Below are positions 8,942 through 18,397 of a stretch of 64,000 nt of DNA, one piece after another. Position numbers and translations under genes: made by a program. The stretch covers positions 62,001 to 126,000 of the forward strand of contig JAEUTO010000014.1 of the NCBI GenBank assembly GCA_016787785.1, read 5' to 3'. Under the pieces are notes generated by a model. The model was not told where the DNA came from. It worked only from the letters and a program-made list of their open reading frames with translations, and did not search any database. Origin of the DNA: Bacteroidia bacterium (GTDB taxonomy: Bacteria; Bacteroidota; Bacteroidia; B-17B0; Aurantibacillaceae). The first letter of the stretch is position 1, and every line of letters starts with the position of its first letter.

Positions 8942-9790
8942 TTATAAATAAACTACTTTAATATTATCGAGGAACATTTTTTGGTTTGGAATATCTGCGT
9001 TCTTCACCATTTTAAAATAAATTTTTTGTGCAGTTGCTGTTGGAGTTCTGTTAAGCGCATCTGCTAATTGAATATATATTTTGCTCCACGTTTCAGTTGG
9101 GCTAACAAAAAGGGTTGATTTGGCAGTTGTGCCCGAAATAACACCCACTTCAAAACGCTCATTACATTTGTAATTTATTTCAAGAAACACGTTGGCGGAT
9201 GCTAGCGGTAACGTGTGCGTAACAGAAGATTCCATCTGGGCTATGGCATTAGCAGACAATCCAGACATATCAATTAAAGCAGATTTACCCTCAAAAGATT
9301 CAGAAATTGGAGCAACCGACCAGGAAACGGCTGATCCAATTGAGTTAACAAGTGTGAAACCCGGTCCGTCAAAATCTTCCATCCATTCAAATTTTGTATT
9401 TGGGTTGTATTTAAAAGTTAAAGGTCTGTTAATTGTTTTCCCGCTTTCTACAAGCGTGTCAAGAGATATAAAATCGTAGAATATCCAGCTAATACGGGTA
9501 TCGCTAATACCGTTGTTCTTAATACCAGCAAGAATGTTGACCTTTACTTTTTCATTCTTGGTTATTATTGGCATTAAATTGCCGGTAGGATAGGCCCCCT
9601 GGAATTTCCCGTTAACATATAGCCAAAGATCTGTAATCTTATGACTACCAGAGCCTTGAGTGGTGCTAGTTGGAGCAACGGTAACAGCTTCGGGTTTAAT
9701 AAAGAACGCAGCTTCTGCAGCCACATATTTTTTACAGGAAGAGAGTAAAAACAGATTTATTAACAATACAAAAAATAAAAGTAACCTCAT
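8942..9790 (-). CDS. Lipoprotein of unknown function
   Basis: The 282-residue product has a lipoprotein signal with lipobox LLSSC (Cys19). The mature protein holds a segment with Gly/Ser linkers, then a likely beta-sandwich in the second half (WMEDFDGPGFTLVNSIGSAVSW onward) that resembles a carbohydrate-binding type jelly roll, inferred from pattern only. Its stop is directly followed by the start of the sugar transferase, and it lies downstream of the Gfo/Idh gene, so a role in the cell surface is likely but not shown. Confidence 0.65.
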   Translation of the reverse strand: MRLLLFFVLLINLFLLSSCKKYVAAEAAFFIKPEAVTVAPTSTTQGSGSHKITDLWLYVNGKFQGAYPTGNLMPIITKNEKVKVNILAGIKNNGISDTRISWIFYDFISLDTLVESGKTINRPLTFKYNPNTKFEWMEDFDGPGFTLVNSIGSAVSWSVAPISESFEGKSALIDMSGLSANAIAQMESSVTHTLPLASANVFLEINYKCNERFEVGVISGTTAKSTLFVSPTETWSKIYIQLADALNRTPTATAQKIYFKMVKNADIPNQKMFLDNIKVVYL

Positions 9791-9858
9791 GCCTTATCTT
9801 GATCCTCCAAAGTGATTAACCAAAAATATGAAATAAAACCATTCAAATAAAAACATTC

Positions 9859-10824
9859 TTACAATTTTAGTTTTTCTTCTATCTCTGAGGCCAGTTCCAG
9901 CGCCCTTAGCGACTCTTCGATACCAATAATTGCTTTTTTATTTGAATTGATACTCTTGTGTAACGCATTAAGTTCTTCGTTTATTGCATTTGTTGGTAAA
10001 ATTATTGGATGTTCAAAAATAACCTCTTTTTTTGGTAGTCCGTTGCCCGGGTCGATGATCAAATTGCGTGAATTTTGAGGAGCATTTTGTAGCTTAATTA
10101 CATCGGTAATTTTATCTAAAAGATTAATACTTACAAAGTGATCTTGCGTAAATACCCTGAATTTGCGGGTGCTCTTAAAAGCCATGCGGTTAGTTGTAAC
10201 ATTGGCAACACAACCATTCTCAAATTCGATGTGGGCATTAACAATATCGGGGGTTTTACTTACTAATTTGCACCCAGAAACAGAGATCCGTTTTACGTTA
10301 GCCTTCACAATACTTAATATCAATTCAATATCGTGCAACATTAGATCTAACACCACCGAAACATCTGTTCCGCGGTTATTGTATTGTGCTAGGCGATGTA
10401 CTTCAATAAATTTAGGATCAGTAAGATAGGGTTTTGCAGCAATAAAAGCAGGATTAAAAAGTTCAACATGACCTACCTGAAAACACACTGCGCTTTCGCT
10501 AATATAGTTTTGAAGTTGTTTTGCTTCTTTAATAGTTGTTGTAACCGGATTCTCAATAAATACATGCCGTCCGTTGATCATTGCAGTTTTTGCAATTTCA
10601 AAATGGGTGCTGCTTGGGGTAGCAATGTCTAAAACTTCGGCATTATCAATGGTTTCCTGTAAAGACGAGAAGGCTTTTACGTTGTATTGTGCAGCAAGAT
10701 CCTTACAAAGTTTGGTATTCGTATCGTATAGGCCAACGAGGTCCCAATTTGGATGATCGTTTAAAAGTTTTAAGTGAACTTTACCAATATAACCTAAACC
10801 AACAAGAGCAATTTTATTTATCAT
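9859..10824 (-). CDS. Gfo/Idh/MocA-family NAD(P)-dependent oxidoreductase
   Basis: The first 120 residues form a Rossmann fold with the motif IALVGLGYIGKVHLKLL. The family signature follows: EVLDIATPSSTHFEIAKTA, then HVFIENPVTTT, where the usual Lys of EKP is replaced by Asn (ENP). An upstream in-frame ATG at 10890 would add 22 residues with no homology, so I take the ATG at 10824 (MINKIALVG), giving about 321 residues. Family members oxidise or epimerise sugars, often nucleotide sugars; the neighbours suggest envelope glycans. The missing Lys may alter catalysis. Confidence 0.85.
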   Translation of the reverse strand: MINKIALVGLGYIGKVHLKLLNDHPNWDLVGLYDTNTKLCKDLAAQYNVKAFSSLQETIDNAEVLDIATPSSTHFEIAKTAMINGRHVFIENPVTTTIKEAKQLQNYISESAVCFQVGHVELFNPAFIAAKPYLTDPKFIEVHRLAQYNNRGTDVSVVLDLMLHDIELILSIVKANVKRISVSGCKLVSKTPDIVNAHIEFENGCVANVTTNRMAFKSTRKFRVFTQDHFVSINLLDKITDVIKLQNAPQNSRNLIIDPGNGLPKKEVIFEHPIILPTNAINEELNALHKSINSNKKAIIGIEESLRALELASEIEEKLKL

Positions 10825-10934
10825 AAGAGCTATCAAAACTACCGGTTTTAAAAAAGCAGATGTTAGTAATTTAATTTTAAATATTAACAATCGCTGTTCA
10901 ATAGCGCTAGCTTTACATTCTAACTAATTTTATT

Positions 10935-11618
10935 TTGTTTTATAACGTTTCTAAAGAGGATGAGTATTTGTTTAAAGGCAAGCGCAAGCGCCTGGTAGAG
11001 CAGTTACGTTTTAAGGGTATAAAGAGCGATAGGGTTCTTAATGCAATCGAAAAAATTCCACGCCATTTATTTTTTGATCCAACCACGGGTCGGCCGGCAT
11101 TGCTTGATCATGCCTATAGCGATAAAGCTTTGCCTATAGGAGCCGGGCAAACCATTTCGCATCCATATACAGTTGCTTTTCAAACAGAACAACTAGACCT
11201 TAAACAAGGCGAAAAGGTGCTTGAGATAGGCACCGGCTGTGGTTACCAAACAGCTGTGTTGTTGGAGATGGGAGCAAAAGTATATAGTATTGAAAGACAA
11301 AAAACGCTTTTTGATAAAACAAAATTATTCTTGCCTTATATTGGGTACAGCGGTGCTAAGTTGATATATGGTGATGGTTACAAAGGTTTGCCGCAATTTG
11401 CGCCTTTTGATAAAATAATAGTTACGGCCGGTGCGCCCTATATTCCGAACGATCTTTTAAGTCAGTTAAAAGTTGGCGGTATTATACTTATTCCTCTGGG
11501 CGAGGGCGATACACAGGAAATGATCTGGCTTAAAAAAGTGAGCGAGAGCAACTTCGATAAAAAGATACTGGGCAATTTTAAGTTCGTACCCTTACTGCAA
11601 AACAAATCAGGCAATTAA
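10935..11618 (+). CDS. pcm: Protein-L-isoaspartate O-methyltransferase
   Basis: The product carries the PCMT order of motifs: KRLVEQLRFKGI, IPRHLFF, the segment around AYSDKALPIGAGQTISHPY, then SAM motif I VLEIGTGCGYQTAVL and IIVTAGAPYIPNDLL. The enzyme uses S-adenosylmethionine to repair isoaspartyl residues in damaged proteins in the cytosol. There is no ATG at the N-terminus: the frame can start only at TTG (10935), ATT (10932) or TTG (10968, preceded by AGAGG). The start shown keeps the EDEY segment that homologues have. It diverges from the Gfo/Idh gene. Confidence 0.88.
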   Translation: MFYNVSKEDEYLFKGKRKRLVEQLRFKGIKSDRVLNAIEKIPRHLFFDPTTGRPALLDHAYSDKALPIGAGQTISHPYTVAFQTEQLDLKQGEKVLEIGTGCGYQTAVLLEMGAKVYSIERQKTLFDKTKLFLPYIGYSGAKLIYGDGYKGLPQFAPFDKIIVTAGAPYIPNDLLSQLKVGGIILIPLGEGDTQEMIWLKKVSESNFDKKILGNFKFVPLLQNKSGN

Positions 11619-11672
11619 CATTATTTTGTTGATAATCAGTTTATAGATAAAATAAGATTAAGCTAAACTATT

Positions 11673-11680
11673 TATCTTTG
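11673..11680 (+). promoter_or_regulatory. Bacteroidota -7 box upstream of the 11721 gene
   Basis: TATCTTTG matches the -7 consensus TAnnTTTG and lies 40 bases before the ATG. No clear TTTG -33 element is found at the usual distance. Confidence 0.5.
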
Positions 11681-11720
11681 TGTTAGTTTTTATTTAAACA
11701 ATAAACTTAAAAAAACAACT

Positions 11721-12674
11721 ATGAAAAAATCGATCGCACTAGTTGCACTAGCATTTGGGGTAACCAACGCTTTTGCACAAGATTTAACCTCAAAAAAGGG
11801 TGAGCCTATTTTACCTGAGGCAGGAGACTGGGGTATAGCAGTAGACGCTACGCCATTCTTAAATTATGCCGGTAACATGTTTGGAAAAACAACAAGTAAC
11901 GTTGCTCCAACCTGGAACTTTTTAACAACAGCACAAACCATTACTGGTAGATATTTTAAAGATGCAAAAACTGTTTACCGTGGATCTGTAAGGATTGGTG
12001 TTAACAGTAACAAAACCCGTAAAATGGTTGACGATAGGTTAGCTGCAGCAGCTCTTTCTCCAACTGCTAACGGTTACCCTGCTGCAACAGCACAAAAAGA
12101 AAATGTATGGAAACATTCTAATAACGTAATTGGTTTAGCTGCTGGTATGGAAATGCGCAAAGGCAAAACTCGTTTACAAGGTTATTATGGTGGAGAACTT
12201 GGTGTTTATGTAAACATGACTAAAGATAAATTTGAATATGGTAACACTTTAGCTGCTACAAATGCTGCTTCAACAAGTGTTAACGTTGATCCTACAGATG
12301 ATGCTTTTGCCGGTTCTGGTAACATTGGTACTCCGGGTATTAACGGTTTAATTGGTTCTGCACGCGCTACTGAAATTAAAAACGGAACTGTATTCTCTTT
12401 TGGTCTTCGTGGATTTATTGGTGCTGAATATTTTGTTTTACCTAAAATGAGTATTGGTGGCGAATTTGGTTGGGGATTAGGTCTTTCTTCAACTGGAAAA
12501 ACTAAAACAACTTGGGAATCAGTTGGTGACAACGGTAACCCGGCAAATACTACTCAATCAGTTGGTACTACTGAAATCGAAGGTTCTAAAAATGGTGGTT
12601 TCTCATTAGATACTGATGGAAAAAATTCAGTTTGGGGCCCAACAGGTACTTTACGTTTAAATTTATATTTCTAA
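11721..12674 (+). CDS. Outer-membrane beta-barrel protein
   Basis: The 317-residue product has a signal peptide cleaved after NAFAQ. The mature chain contains repeated amphipathic strands (RGSVRIGVNSN, RLQGYYGGELGVYVNM, SIGGEFGWGLGL) and ends in a strand closing on Phe (TGTLRLNLYF), the usual end of an outer-membrane barrel. No named family is recognised. It is flanked by its own -7 promoter box and a strong terminator, so it is probably a single-gene unit. Confidence 0.75.
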   Translation: MKKSIALVALAFGVTNAFAQDLTSKKGEPILPEAGDWGIAVDATPFLNYAGNMFGKTTSNVAPTWNFLTTAQTITGRYFKDAKTVYRGSVRIGVNSNKTRKMVDDRLAAAALSPTANGYPAATAQKENVWKHSNNVIGLAAGMEMRKGKTRLQGYYGGELGVYVNMTKDKFEYGNTLAATNAASTSVNVDPTDDAFAGSGNIGTPGINGLIGSARATEIKNGTVFSFGLRGFIGAEYFVLPKMSIGGEFGWGLGLSSTGKTKTTWESVGDNGNPANTTQSVGTTEIEGSKNGGFSLDTDGKNSVWGPTGTLRLNLYF

Positions 12675-12698
12675 ATAATAGCTTCTTCTTTTTTAAAA

Positions 12699-12726
12699 CC
12701 CTTCTCAGAAATGAGAGGGGTTTTTT
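12699..12726 (+). terminator. Rho-independent terminator
   Basis: An 8-bp stem (CCCTTCTC with GAGAGGGG, one G-U pair) with a 6-base loop is followed by six T. It lies 25 bases after the outer-membrane barrel gene. Confidence 0.85.
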
Positions 12727-12911
12727 GTTTAGGTGCAATTTCGATTACTAAATATTTAGATAGATACTACATGTAGAATTAACCAAACAAATGTTAATTA
12801 TCCAATTGTGAATGAATTGTTAATAAATCAACCCCAACCTTTTCTTATCTTCACGGTCTTAAATAGCCTGTGATCTGACTGTTTAAGCGAGTAAAACTAT
12901 TGTTTGGCCGA

Positions 12912-12940
12912 GTTATTTTGATATTTAGTACTAAAATAAC
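12912..12940. repeat. Small dyad upstream of the 13014 gene
   Basis: GTTATTTT (12912-12919) pairs with AAAATAAC (12933-12940), with an inner palindrome TTTAGTACTAAA (12924-12935). It lies in the 339-base gap between the barrel gene and the first T9SS adhesin gene. Apart from this dyad and the terminator nothing else is recognised in the gap. It could be an operator or part of the leader. Confidence 0.35.
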
Positions 12941-13013
12941 CAACGCTTAAAAGCTAGTTTACGTAATTAAGATAGATCAAAAAACCAAAAAACAAAAACC
13001 AAAAAACAAACAA

Positions 13014-15842
13014 ATGAAAAAAATTTACAAATCAATTAAATTTTTTGTCGTGCTATTAAGCTTAGTTTCGATAAAAATGAATGCGCAGAATTGCATTCAG
13101 CTAAGTCAGTACCCTTCGGGAACTGTTGCTATTGCTGGAACTGGTACAACAACTGTTACTTCTTGTAATTATGGTGGAGAGTTTTCTGTTAATAATTTTA
13201 CAGCTGTAGGTTCATATACTGTAAATGCAACAGGTGGAACAGGTAATTATGTGACTGTGACCAATTCAGCAAATATCGTTGTTCTTTCGGGAGCAGTTCC
13301 GTTAGCTGTTACAATACCTTCTGTGGGTATTTATCGAATTCACCTCTCTACCAATGCCGCTTGTGGCACCGATGCTACTTGTCACACTGTTACTGTGGCG
13401 CGGGTTTTACCTCCGTGTATTTCTACCGTACAATATCCTTCAGTAACGACTACGATTGCCAATTCTGGAACAACTCCTATTACTACATGTAATTACGGTG
13501 GAGAATATTCTGTGAATAGCTTCACAGCTACAGGTACTTACACGGTTAACTCAACTGGTGGTACAGGAAATTACATTACTGTTACAAATAACGCTAACGT
13601 TGTTTTATTATCTGGACCAGCTCCATTATCAGTTGCAATACCTTCTGTTGGTATTTATCGTATTCACATTTCAACCGGTCCTGCTTGTGGAACAGATGCT
13701 ACTTGTCATACGGTAAATGTTACAGGTCCTGCTCCTGCAGGTTGCTCTGGTGCACCAGCTGCTGCTAACAGCGTTGCTACACCAACCGCAATTTGCTCTG
13801 GTGCAAACAGTACGTTAAGTTTATCAACTACATATACTGCCGGTGGTATTGCTTATCAGTGGTCGTCAGCTTCGGCATTAGCCGGTCCTTACACTGCTAT
13901 TACAGGAGCAACACTTTCTACTTATGCTGCTACAGCAGTTACAGTTACTACTTTTTACCGTGCGGTAATTACATGTACCAACGGCCCTGCTAGCACTACT
14001 GCAACAGCGGTTCAACTTCTAGTTAATCCAAATCCAACAGTATCGGCTGTGGCTTCTTCAACTTCTATTTGTTTTCCTACAACAAGTACAGTTAACTTAA
14101 CAGCTTCGGGTGCTACATCTTATACTTGGTCACCTGCCGCTTCATTAAGCTCTTCAGTTGGTGCTGCAGTTGTAGCTTCTCCAACAGCTAACACTATTTA
14201 TTCTATCGTTGGTAGTTTCACAACAGGTTGTTCAGGAAATGGAACTGTTGTAGTATCTGCTAATCCAAATCCTTCTTTAACTGCAACAAGTGCAACTGTT
14301 TGTGCTAGTAACAGTGTGGCTATTAGCGTAGCATCTCCTTCATTTGCATATTGCCAACCGGCCTACTCAACTGGGTCAGGTTTTGGTGATTATATTGGAG
14401 GTGTTCAATTATCTACAATAACAAACACTACTACTGGTTTAGCTACTCCGTTTTATACCCTTTATCCTTCTTCTGCTAATACAACTGCAACTTTAACAGC
14501 AGGAAGTACTTATACCTTATTTTTAAATCCTGGAACTTATGTTGGAACAAATGTTCTTGCAGCGTGGATTGATTATAATAAAAATGGTGCTTTGAATGAC
14601 CTTAGTGAGAAACTTGGCGAAGTTACTGTGACTTCTGCATACCCGGCATTTGGTACTGTAGTATTTACAGTTCCTGCAGGAGCGTTTAATGGTCTTACTC
14701 GTTTCCGTGTTCGTGAAGTTTTTGCTACCACAAATATTGATCCTTGTGCAGGTTATACTTATGGTGAAACAGAAGATTATTTTATTACCATAGCTGGTGG
14801 TGCAGAACAGTATAACTGGTCGCCTGCAACCTTTTTAGGTTCAACTACTGGTTCTACAGTGGTTAGTACTCCAGCCATTAGCACTAATTATACTGTTTCT
14901 ACAGTAGTAAACGGTTGCACAGGATCTGCTACATCTTCAGTAACTGCTAACACTACATCTGTATCAATTACAGGTGCTTCATCAGTTTGTGCTGGTGGAA
15001 CAGTTAATTTAACTGCAAGTGGTGCCAATACTTATACTTGGAATACATCAGCAAATACCGCAAGTATTTCTGCAAGTCCTTCAGTAAATACTACTTATAC
15101 AGCAGCTGGTACTGGTACTAATGGTTGCGTAGGTTCTGCTACTCAAGCAATTGTTGTTAATGCTAATCCAACAATTACAGTTGCTGGTGGTGTAATTTGC
15201 TCTGGTAGCTCATTTACATTAAGCCCATCTGGTGCTTCTACTTATTCTTTCTCAACTGGTCCGGTTGTTTCGCCTTCAGTAACTTCTAGTTATTCAGTAA
15301 CTGGAACAAATTCTTTAGGTTGTACTTCTGCTAATGCAGCTGTTGCATCTGTAACAGTTAACACTACTCCAGCTGTAACAGCTGTTAGTTCAACCAGCTT
15401 ATTATGTGTTGGCCAAACAGCAAGTTTAACTGCTAGCGGTGCTTCAACTTATACATGGAATACTACAGCTAATACTACTGTAATCGCTGTTTCTCCAACA
15501 GTAACTACTTCTTATACTGTTACAGGTTCTACAAATGGTTGCTCTAATACATTTACAATTTCGCAAGCAGTTTCTCCTTGTACAGGAATTAATGCTAATA
15601 CTGCTTCTGTAAATGGTGTTTTAGTTTATCCAAATCCTAACACAGGTATTTTCACAATTGAATTAAACAATGGTTCAGTTAAAAATATCGAAGTAATGGA
15701 TCTTACAGGTAGAGTTATTTTATCTTCTTCATCTGTAAACGATAAAGTTGATTTTAACATCAGTACTTTAGCAAACGGTGTTTATTATGTTAGAATTCAA
15801 TCTAATAATACTGTTGAAGTATTGAAGATCGTTAAAGAATAA
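13014..15842 (+). CDS. T9SS-secreted multidomain surface protein with GEVED domain
   Basis: The 942-residue product begins with a signal peptide ending in KMNAQ. Two closely similar units of about 103 residues follow (about 27-130 and 132-235), each with CNYGGE, TGGTGNY and IPSVGIYRIH. Then come Ig/PKD-like Thr/Ser-rich repeats. In the middle is a GEVED domain (about residues 440-590) with AAWIDYNKNGALND and YGETEDYF. The last 75 residues are a type A T9SS sorting domain (VYPNPNTGIF to IVKE). Such proteins are exported through the T9SS and fixed to or released from the surface; adhesion is the likely role. Codons lean strongly to A/T endings, which suggests high expression. Confidence 0.85.
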   Translation: MKKIYKSIKFFVVLLSLVSIKMNAQNCIQLSQYPSGTVAIAGTGTTTVTSCNYGGEFSVNNFTAVGSYTVNATGGTGNYVTVTNSANIVVLSGAVPLAVTIPSVGIYRIHLSTNAACGTDATCHTVTVARVLPPCISTVQYPSVTTTIANSGTTPITTCNYGGEYSVNSFTATGTYTVNSTGGTGNYITVTNNANVVLLSGPAPLSVAIPSVGIYRIHISTGPACGTDATCHTVNVTGPAPAGCSGAPAAANSVATPTAICSGANSTLSLSTTYTAGGIAYQWSSASALAGPYTAITGATLSTYAATAVTVTTFYRAVITCTNGPASTTATAVQLLVNPNPTVSAVASSTSICFPTTSTVNLTASGATSYTWSPAASLSSSVGAAVVASPTANTIYSIVGSFTTGCSGNGTVVVSANPNPSLTATSATVCASNSVAISVASPSFAYCQPAYSTGSGFGDYIGGVQLSTITNTTTGLATPFYTLYPSSANTTATLTAGSTYTLFLNPGTYVGTNVLAAWIDYNKNGALNDLSEKLGEVTVTSAYPAFGTVVFTVPAGAFNGLTRFRVREVFATTNIDPCAGYTYGETEDYFITIAGGAEQYNWSPATFLGSTTGSTVVSTPAISTNYTVSTVVNGCTGSATSSVTANTTSVSITGASSVCAGGTVNLTASGANTYTWNTSANTASISASPSVNTTYTAAGTGTNGCVGSATQAIVVNANPTITVAGGVICSGSSFTLSPSGASTYSFSTGPVVSPSVTSSYSVTGTNSLGCTSANAAVASVTVNTTPAVTAVSSTSLLCVGQTASLTASGASTYTWNTTANTTVIAVSPTVTTSYTVTGSTNGCSNTFTISQAVSPCTGINANTASVNGVLVYPNPNTGIFTIELNNGSVKNIEVMDLTGRVILSSSSVNDKVDFNISTLANGVYYVRIQSNNTVEVLKIVKE

Positions 15843-15865
15843 TTTATTTTTTTAAGATTAATTTT

Positions 15866-15900
15866 AAAAGCCCTCTGTCAACACTGACAGGGGGCTTTTA
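15866..15900 (+). terminator. Rho-independent terminator
   Basis: A stem of about 15 bp (AAAAGCCCTCTGTCA with TGACAGGGGGCTTTT, one U-G pair) closes a short loop and ends in T, 24 bases after the 942-residue gene. Confidence 0.9.
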
Positions 15901-15976
15901 GTTTATTAAGACTCTGTTTTTAATAAAACGTTATTTAAGTAGTTTAAAAATTATTTAGCTTTATAAAAAAAACAAT

Positions 15977-17584
15977 ATGAAAAAAAATTACAAATTTATT
16001 TTAGCATGCTTATTAAGCATCAACGCTTTTATTTCCCAAGCACAAGCCCCGGTTCCGGATATTATTCATTATAAATTTAACGGTACGGGGTCTTTAGTAA
16101 CTAACTACGCTAGCACACCGCCTGTGGGTGCAGCCACCGGAACATTATTAGGTGCATTAACTCAAACCGGCTCTATTGGCTGTATTGGCGCCGGAGTTGG
16201 TTCTGGTGTTGCTGCAAGTACAGATTATTTAAATACCGGGTGGGTTACAAGTTTACCTTCAACAGGCTGGTCAATTTCATTTTGGTCTTCAAACGTAACG
16301 CCTACCACTACATTGTATTACATCTTTGGTGATGCAACTGCAGGATCTTTCCGTTGCTTTACAAATGGGGTAGCAGGACCTAATAATTGGATATTAAGAG
16401 GTTCAGGAATTACAGATGTTATTATTTCAGGTGCTGCAACAACAACTGCCAACATGGTTACTTATGTTTATAACCAAACAAATTCCGTTATAACTGGATA
16501 TATAAATGGTGTTCAAACTGTAAGTGTTGCTCAAACCGGCACCCCTGCTATTACCAGTACCACAGGGCCTTTTAAAGTTATTGGTTATGCAACTAATGTT
16601 GGTTTGAATGCCGGAGGTTTATTAGGCGATTTTAGGGTTTATGGTTCTGCATTAACCTCTACTGCCGTTTTAGCTATTTATAATGAGACTATAGCTACGC
16701 CAACAATTTCAATTGCCGGCCCAACTTCAATCTGTGCTAATCAATCGGCAACGCTTACCGCCAATGGCTTTGCCTCTTACTTATGGAATACAAGTTCAAC
16801 TAATACAACTATTATAGTTACCCCAAGCGTAACTACCAGCTACACGGTTGTTGGTGGTACCGGCAGTTGCACCAATACTGCAATATCAACAATTACGGTT
16901 AACTCAAACCCTACAATTACCGTTGCCAGCGGTGTGGTTTGCGCCGGTAGTTCGTTTACATTAAGCCCTTCGGGAGCTTCAACGTATACCTACTTACCAG
17001 CCGGTCCCGTGGTTTCGCCAACAGCAACAGCTACTTATTCAATTATCGGTACAAATACTTTAGGTTGTGGTTCAAACACGGTTGCGACTGTAACAGTAAA
17101 TTCTTTACCAACTGTTAGTGCTGCGAGTTCAACCAGCTTATTATGTGTTGGACAAACAGCTAGTTTAACGGCTAGCGGTGCTTCAACTTATACATGGAAT
17201 ACAACTGCTAATTCAACAGTAATTGCAGTTTCTCCAACTGTAACAACTTCCTATACTGTTACAGGAAGTGGTTCTAATGGCTGCACTAATACATTCACTA
17301 TTTCACAAGCAGTTTCTCCTTGCACAGGAATTAACGCCAAAACCGCTTCTGTAAATGATATTTTGGTTTATCCAAATCCTAACACAGGTGTATTTACAAT
17401 TGAGCTAAATAATGGTTCAGTTAAAAATATCGAAGTAATGGATCTTACAGGTAGAGTTATTTTATCTTCTTCATCAGTAAATGATAAAGTTGATTTTAAT
17501 ATCAATACTTTAGCAAACGGTGTTTATTATGTTAGAATTCAATCTAATAATACTGTTGACGTGATCAAGATCGTTAAAGAATAA
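15977..17584 (+). CDS. T9SS-secreted LamG-like surface protein
   Basis: The 535-residue product has a signal peptide ending in ISQAQA. Residues about 30-230 look like a concanavalin/LamG-type lectin fold (DIIHYKFNGTGS, GWSISFWSSN, VTGYINGVQ-type strands, LLGDFRVYGSAL). Two Ig/PKD-like repeats follow, then a type A T9SS sorting domain. From about residue 310 onward the protein is nearly the same as the end of the preceding gene product, and part of the DNA is identical, while the first half uses more G/C codon endings. This points to domain shuffling or gene conversion. Confidence 0.82.
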   Translation: MKKNYKFILACLLSINAFISQAQAPVPDIIHYKFNGTGSLVTNYASTPPVGAATGTLLGALTQTGSIGCIGAGVGSGVAASTDYLNTGWVTSLPSTGWSISFWSSNVTPTTTLYYIFGDATAGSFRCFTNGVAGPNNWILRGSGITDVIISGAATTTANMVTYVYNQTNSVITGYINGVQTVSVAQTGTPAITSTTGPFKVIGYATNVGLNAGGLLGDFRVYGSALTSTAVLAIYNETIATPTISIAGPTSICANQSATLTANGFASYLWNTSSTNTTIIVTPSVTTSYTVVGGTGSCTNTAISTITVNSNPTITVASGVVCAGSSFTLSPSGASTYTYLPAGPVVSPTATATYSIIGTNTLGCGSNTVATVTVNSLPTVSAASSTSLLCVGQTASLTASGASTYTWNTTANSTVIAVSPTVTTSYTVTGSGSNGCTNTFTISQAVSPCTGINAKTASVNDILVYPNPNTGVFTIELNNGSVKNIEVMDLTGRVILSSSSVNDKVDFNINTLANGVYYVRIQSNNTVDVIKIVKE

Positions 17585-17603
17585 TCTTAAATTATTTTAT
17601 AAT

Positions 17604-17636
17604 AAAAGCCTCCTGATATTTTCAGGGGGCTTTTTT
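17604..17636 (+). terminator. Rho-independent terminator
   Basis: A 13-bp stem (AAAAGCCTCCTGA with TCAGGGGGCTTTT) closes a short loop followed by a T run, 20 bases after the LamG-like gene. Confidence 0.9.
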
Positions 17637-17638
17637 AT

Positions 17639-17667
17639 TTTGTAACAAAACAAAAATGCTAAATTTG
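17639..17667 (+). promoter_or_regulatory. sodA promoter (Bacteroidota type)
   Basis: TTTG (17639-17642), a 17-base spacer and TAAATTTG (17660-17667) match the Bacteroidota -33/-7 consensus. The ATG of sodA lies 32 bases past the -7 box. Confidence 0.65.
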
Positions 17668-17699
17668 TGTTATAACTATATAACTTAAAACAAAAACTT

Positions 17700-18311
17700 A
17701 TGGCTTTCGAATTACCAAAATTAAACTACCCTAATAACGCTTTAGAGCCGAATATTGATGCAAGAACGATGGAGATCCACCACGACAAACATCACCAGGC
17801 TTACGTAACTAATTTAAACAACGCTATTGCAGGAACAGAGATGGAAAAAATGAGCATCGAAGATATTTGCAAGAATATCTCAAAATATCCAATGGCTGTA
17901 AGAAATAACGGTGGAGGACATTACAACCATAGCTTGTTTTGGGAGGTAATGGGACCAAAGGCAGGTGGCGTTCCAACAAACGAAGTAGGTAAAGCTATTG
18001 AAGCAGAATTAGGCGGCTTTGAAAAATTTAAAGCAGACTTTAGCCAGGCAGGTATTACCCGTTTTGGTAGCGGCTGGGCTTGGTTATGCGTAAAAGCCGA
18101 CGGTAAATTATGCGTTTGCAGCACACCCAACCAGGACAATCCATTAATGGATATTGCTGAGTGTAAAGGCACGCCAATTTTAGGAATGGATGTTTGGGAA
18201 CATGCATATTATTTGGATTACCAAAACCGCAGACCTGATTACGTTGCGGCATTTTTTAATGTAATTAATTGGACCAAGGTGAATGAGCTTTATTTAAAAG
18301 CGAAAAAATAA
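17700..18311 (+). CDS. sodA: Superoxide dismutase, Mn-type
   Basis: The 203-residue product has all four metal ligands of Fe/Mn superoxide dismutases: H27 in [11 protein letters not shown]77 in [11 protein letters not shown], and D164 and H168 in [18 protein letters not shown]. Gly at the GGGH site together with Gln145 in PNQDNPLM is the Mn-type arrangement; Fe-type enzymes carry the outer-sphere Gln in the N-terminal part. It has no signal peptide, so it acts in the cytoplasm, turning superoxide into peroxide and oxygen. It has its own promoter and terminator. Confidence 0.95.
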   Translation: MAFELPKLNYPNNALEPNIDARTMEIHHDKHHQAYVTNLNNAIAGTEMEKMSIEDICKNISKYPMAVRNNGGGHYNHSLFWEVMGPKAGGVPTNEVGKAIEAELGGFEKFKADFSQAGITRFGSGWAWLCVKADGKLCVCSTPNQDNPLMDIAECKGTPILGMDVWEHAYYLDYQNRRPDYVAAFFNVINWTKVNELYLKAKK

Positions 18312-18333
18312 TTTTGAACTCTTTATAATATGG

Positions 18334-18360
18334 AAGCCTTCAGGAAACTGAGGGCTTTTT
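18334..18360 (+). terminator. Rho-independent terminator after sodA
   Basis: The stem AAGCCTTCAG with CTGAGGGCTT closes a GAAA-type tetraloop and runs into six T. Confidence 0.88.
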
Positions 18361-18363
18361 TGT

Positions 18364-18371
18364 TATCTTTG
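18364..18371 (+). promoter_or_regulatory. -7 box upstream of the 18398 gene
   Basis: TATCTTTG matches TAnnTTTG and sits directly behind the sodA terminator, 26 bases before the next ATG. No -33 match is found. Confidence 0.5.
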
Positions 18372-18397
18372 ATAGAGAAGCTATTTAAAAAAGTCAA

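Noticed and set aside
12206-12532. 108-codon minus-strand frame
   Set aside because: Shadow of the outer-membrane barrel gene; Pro-rich composition comes from antisense Gly codons.
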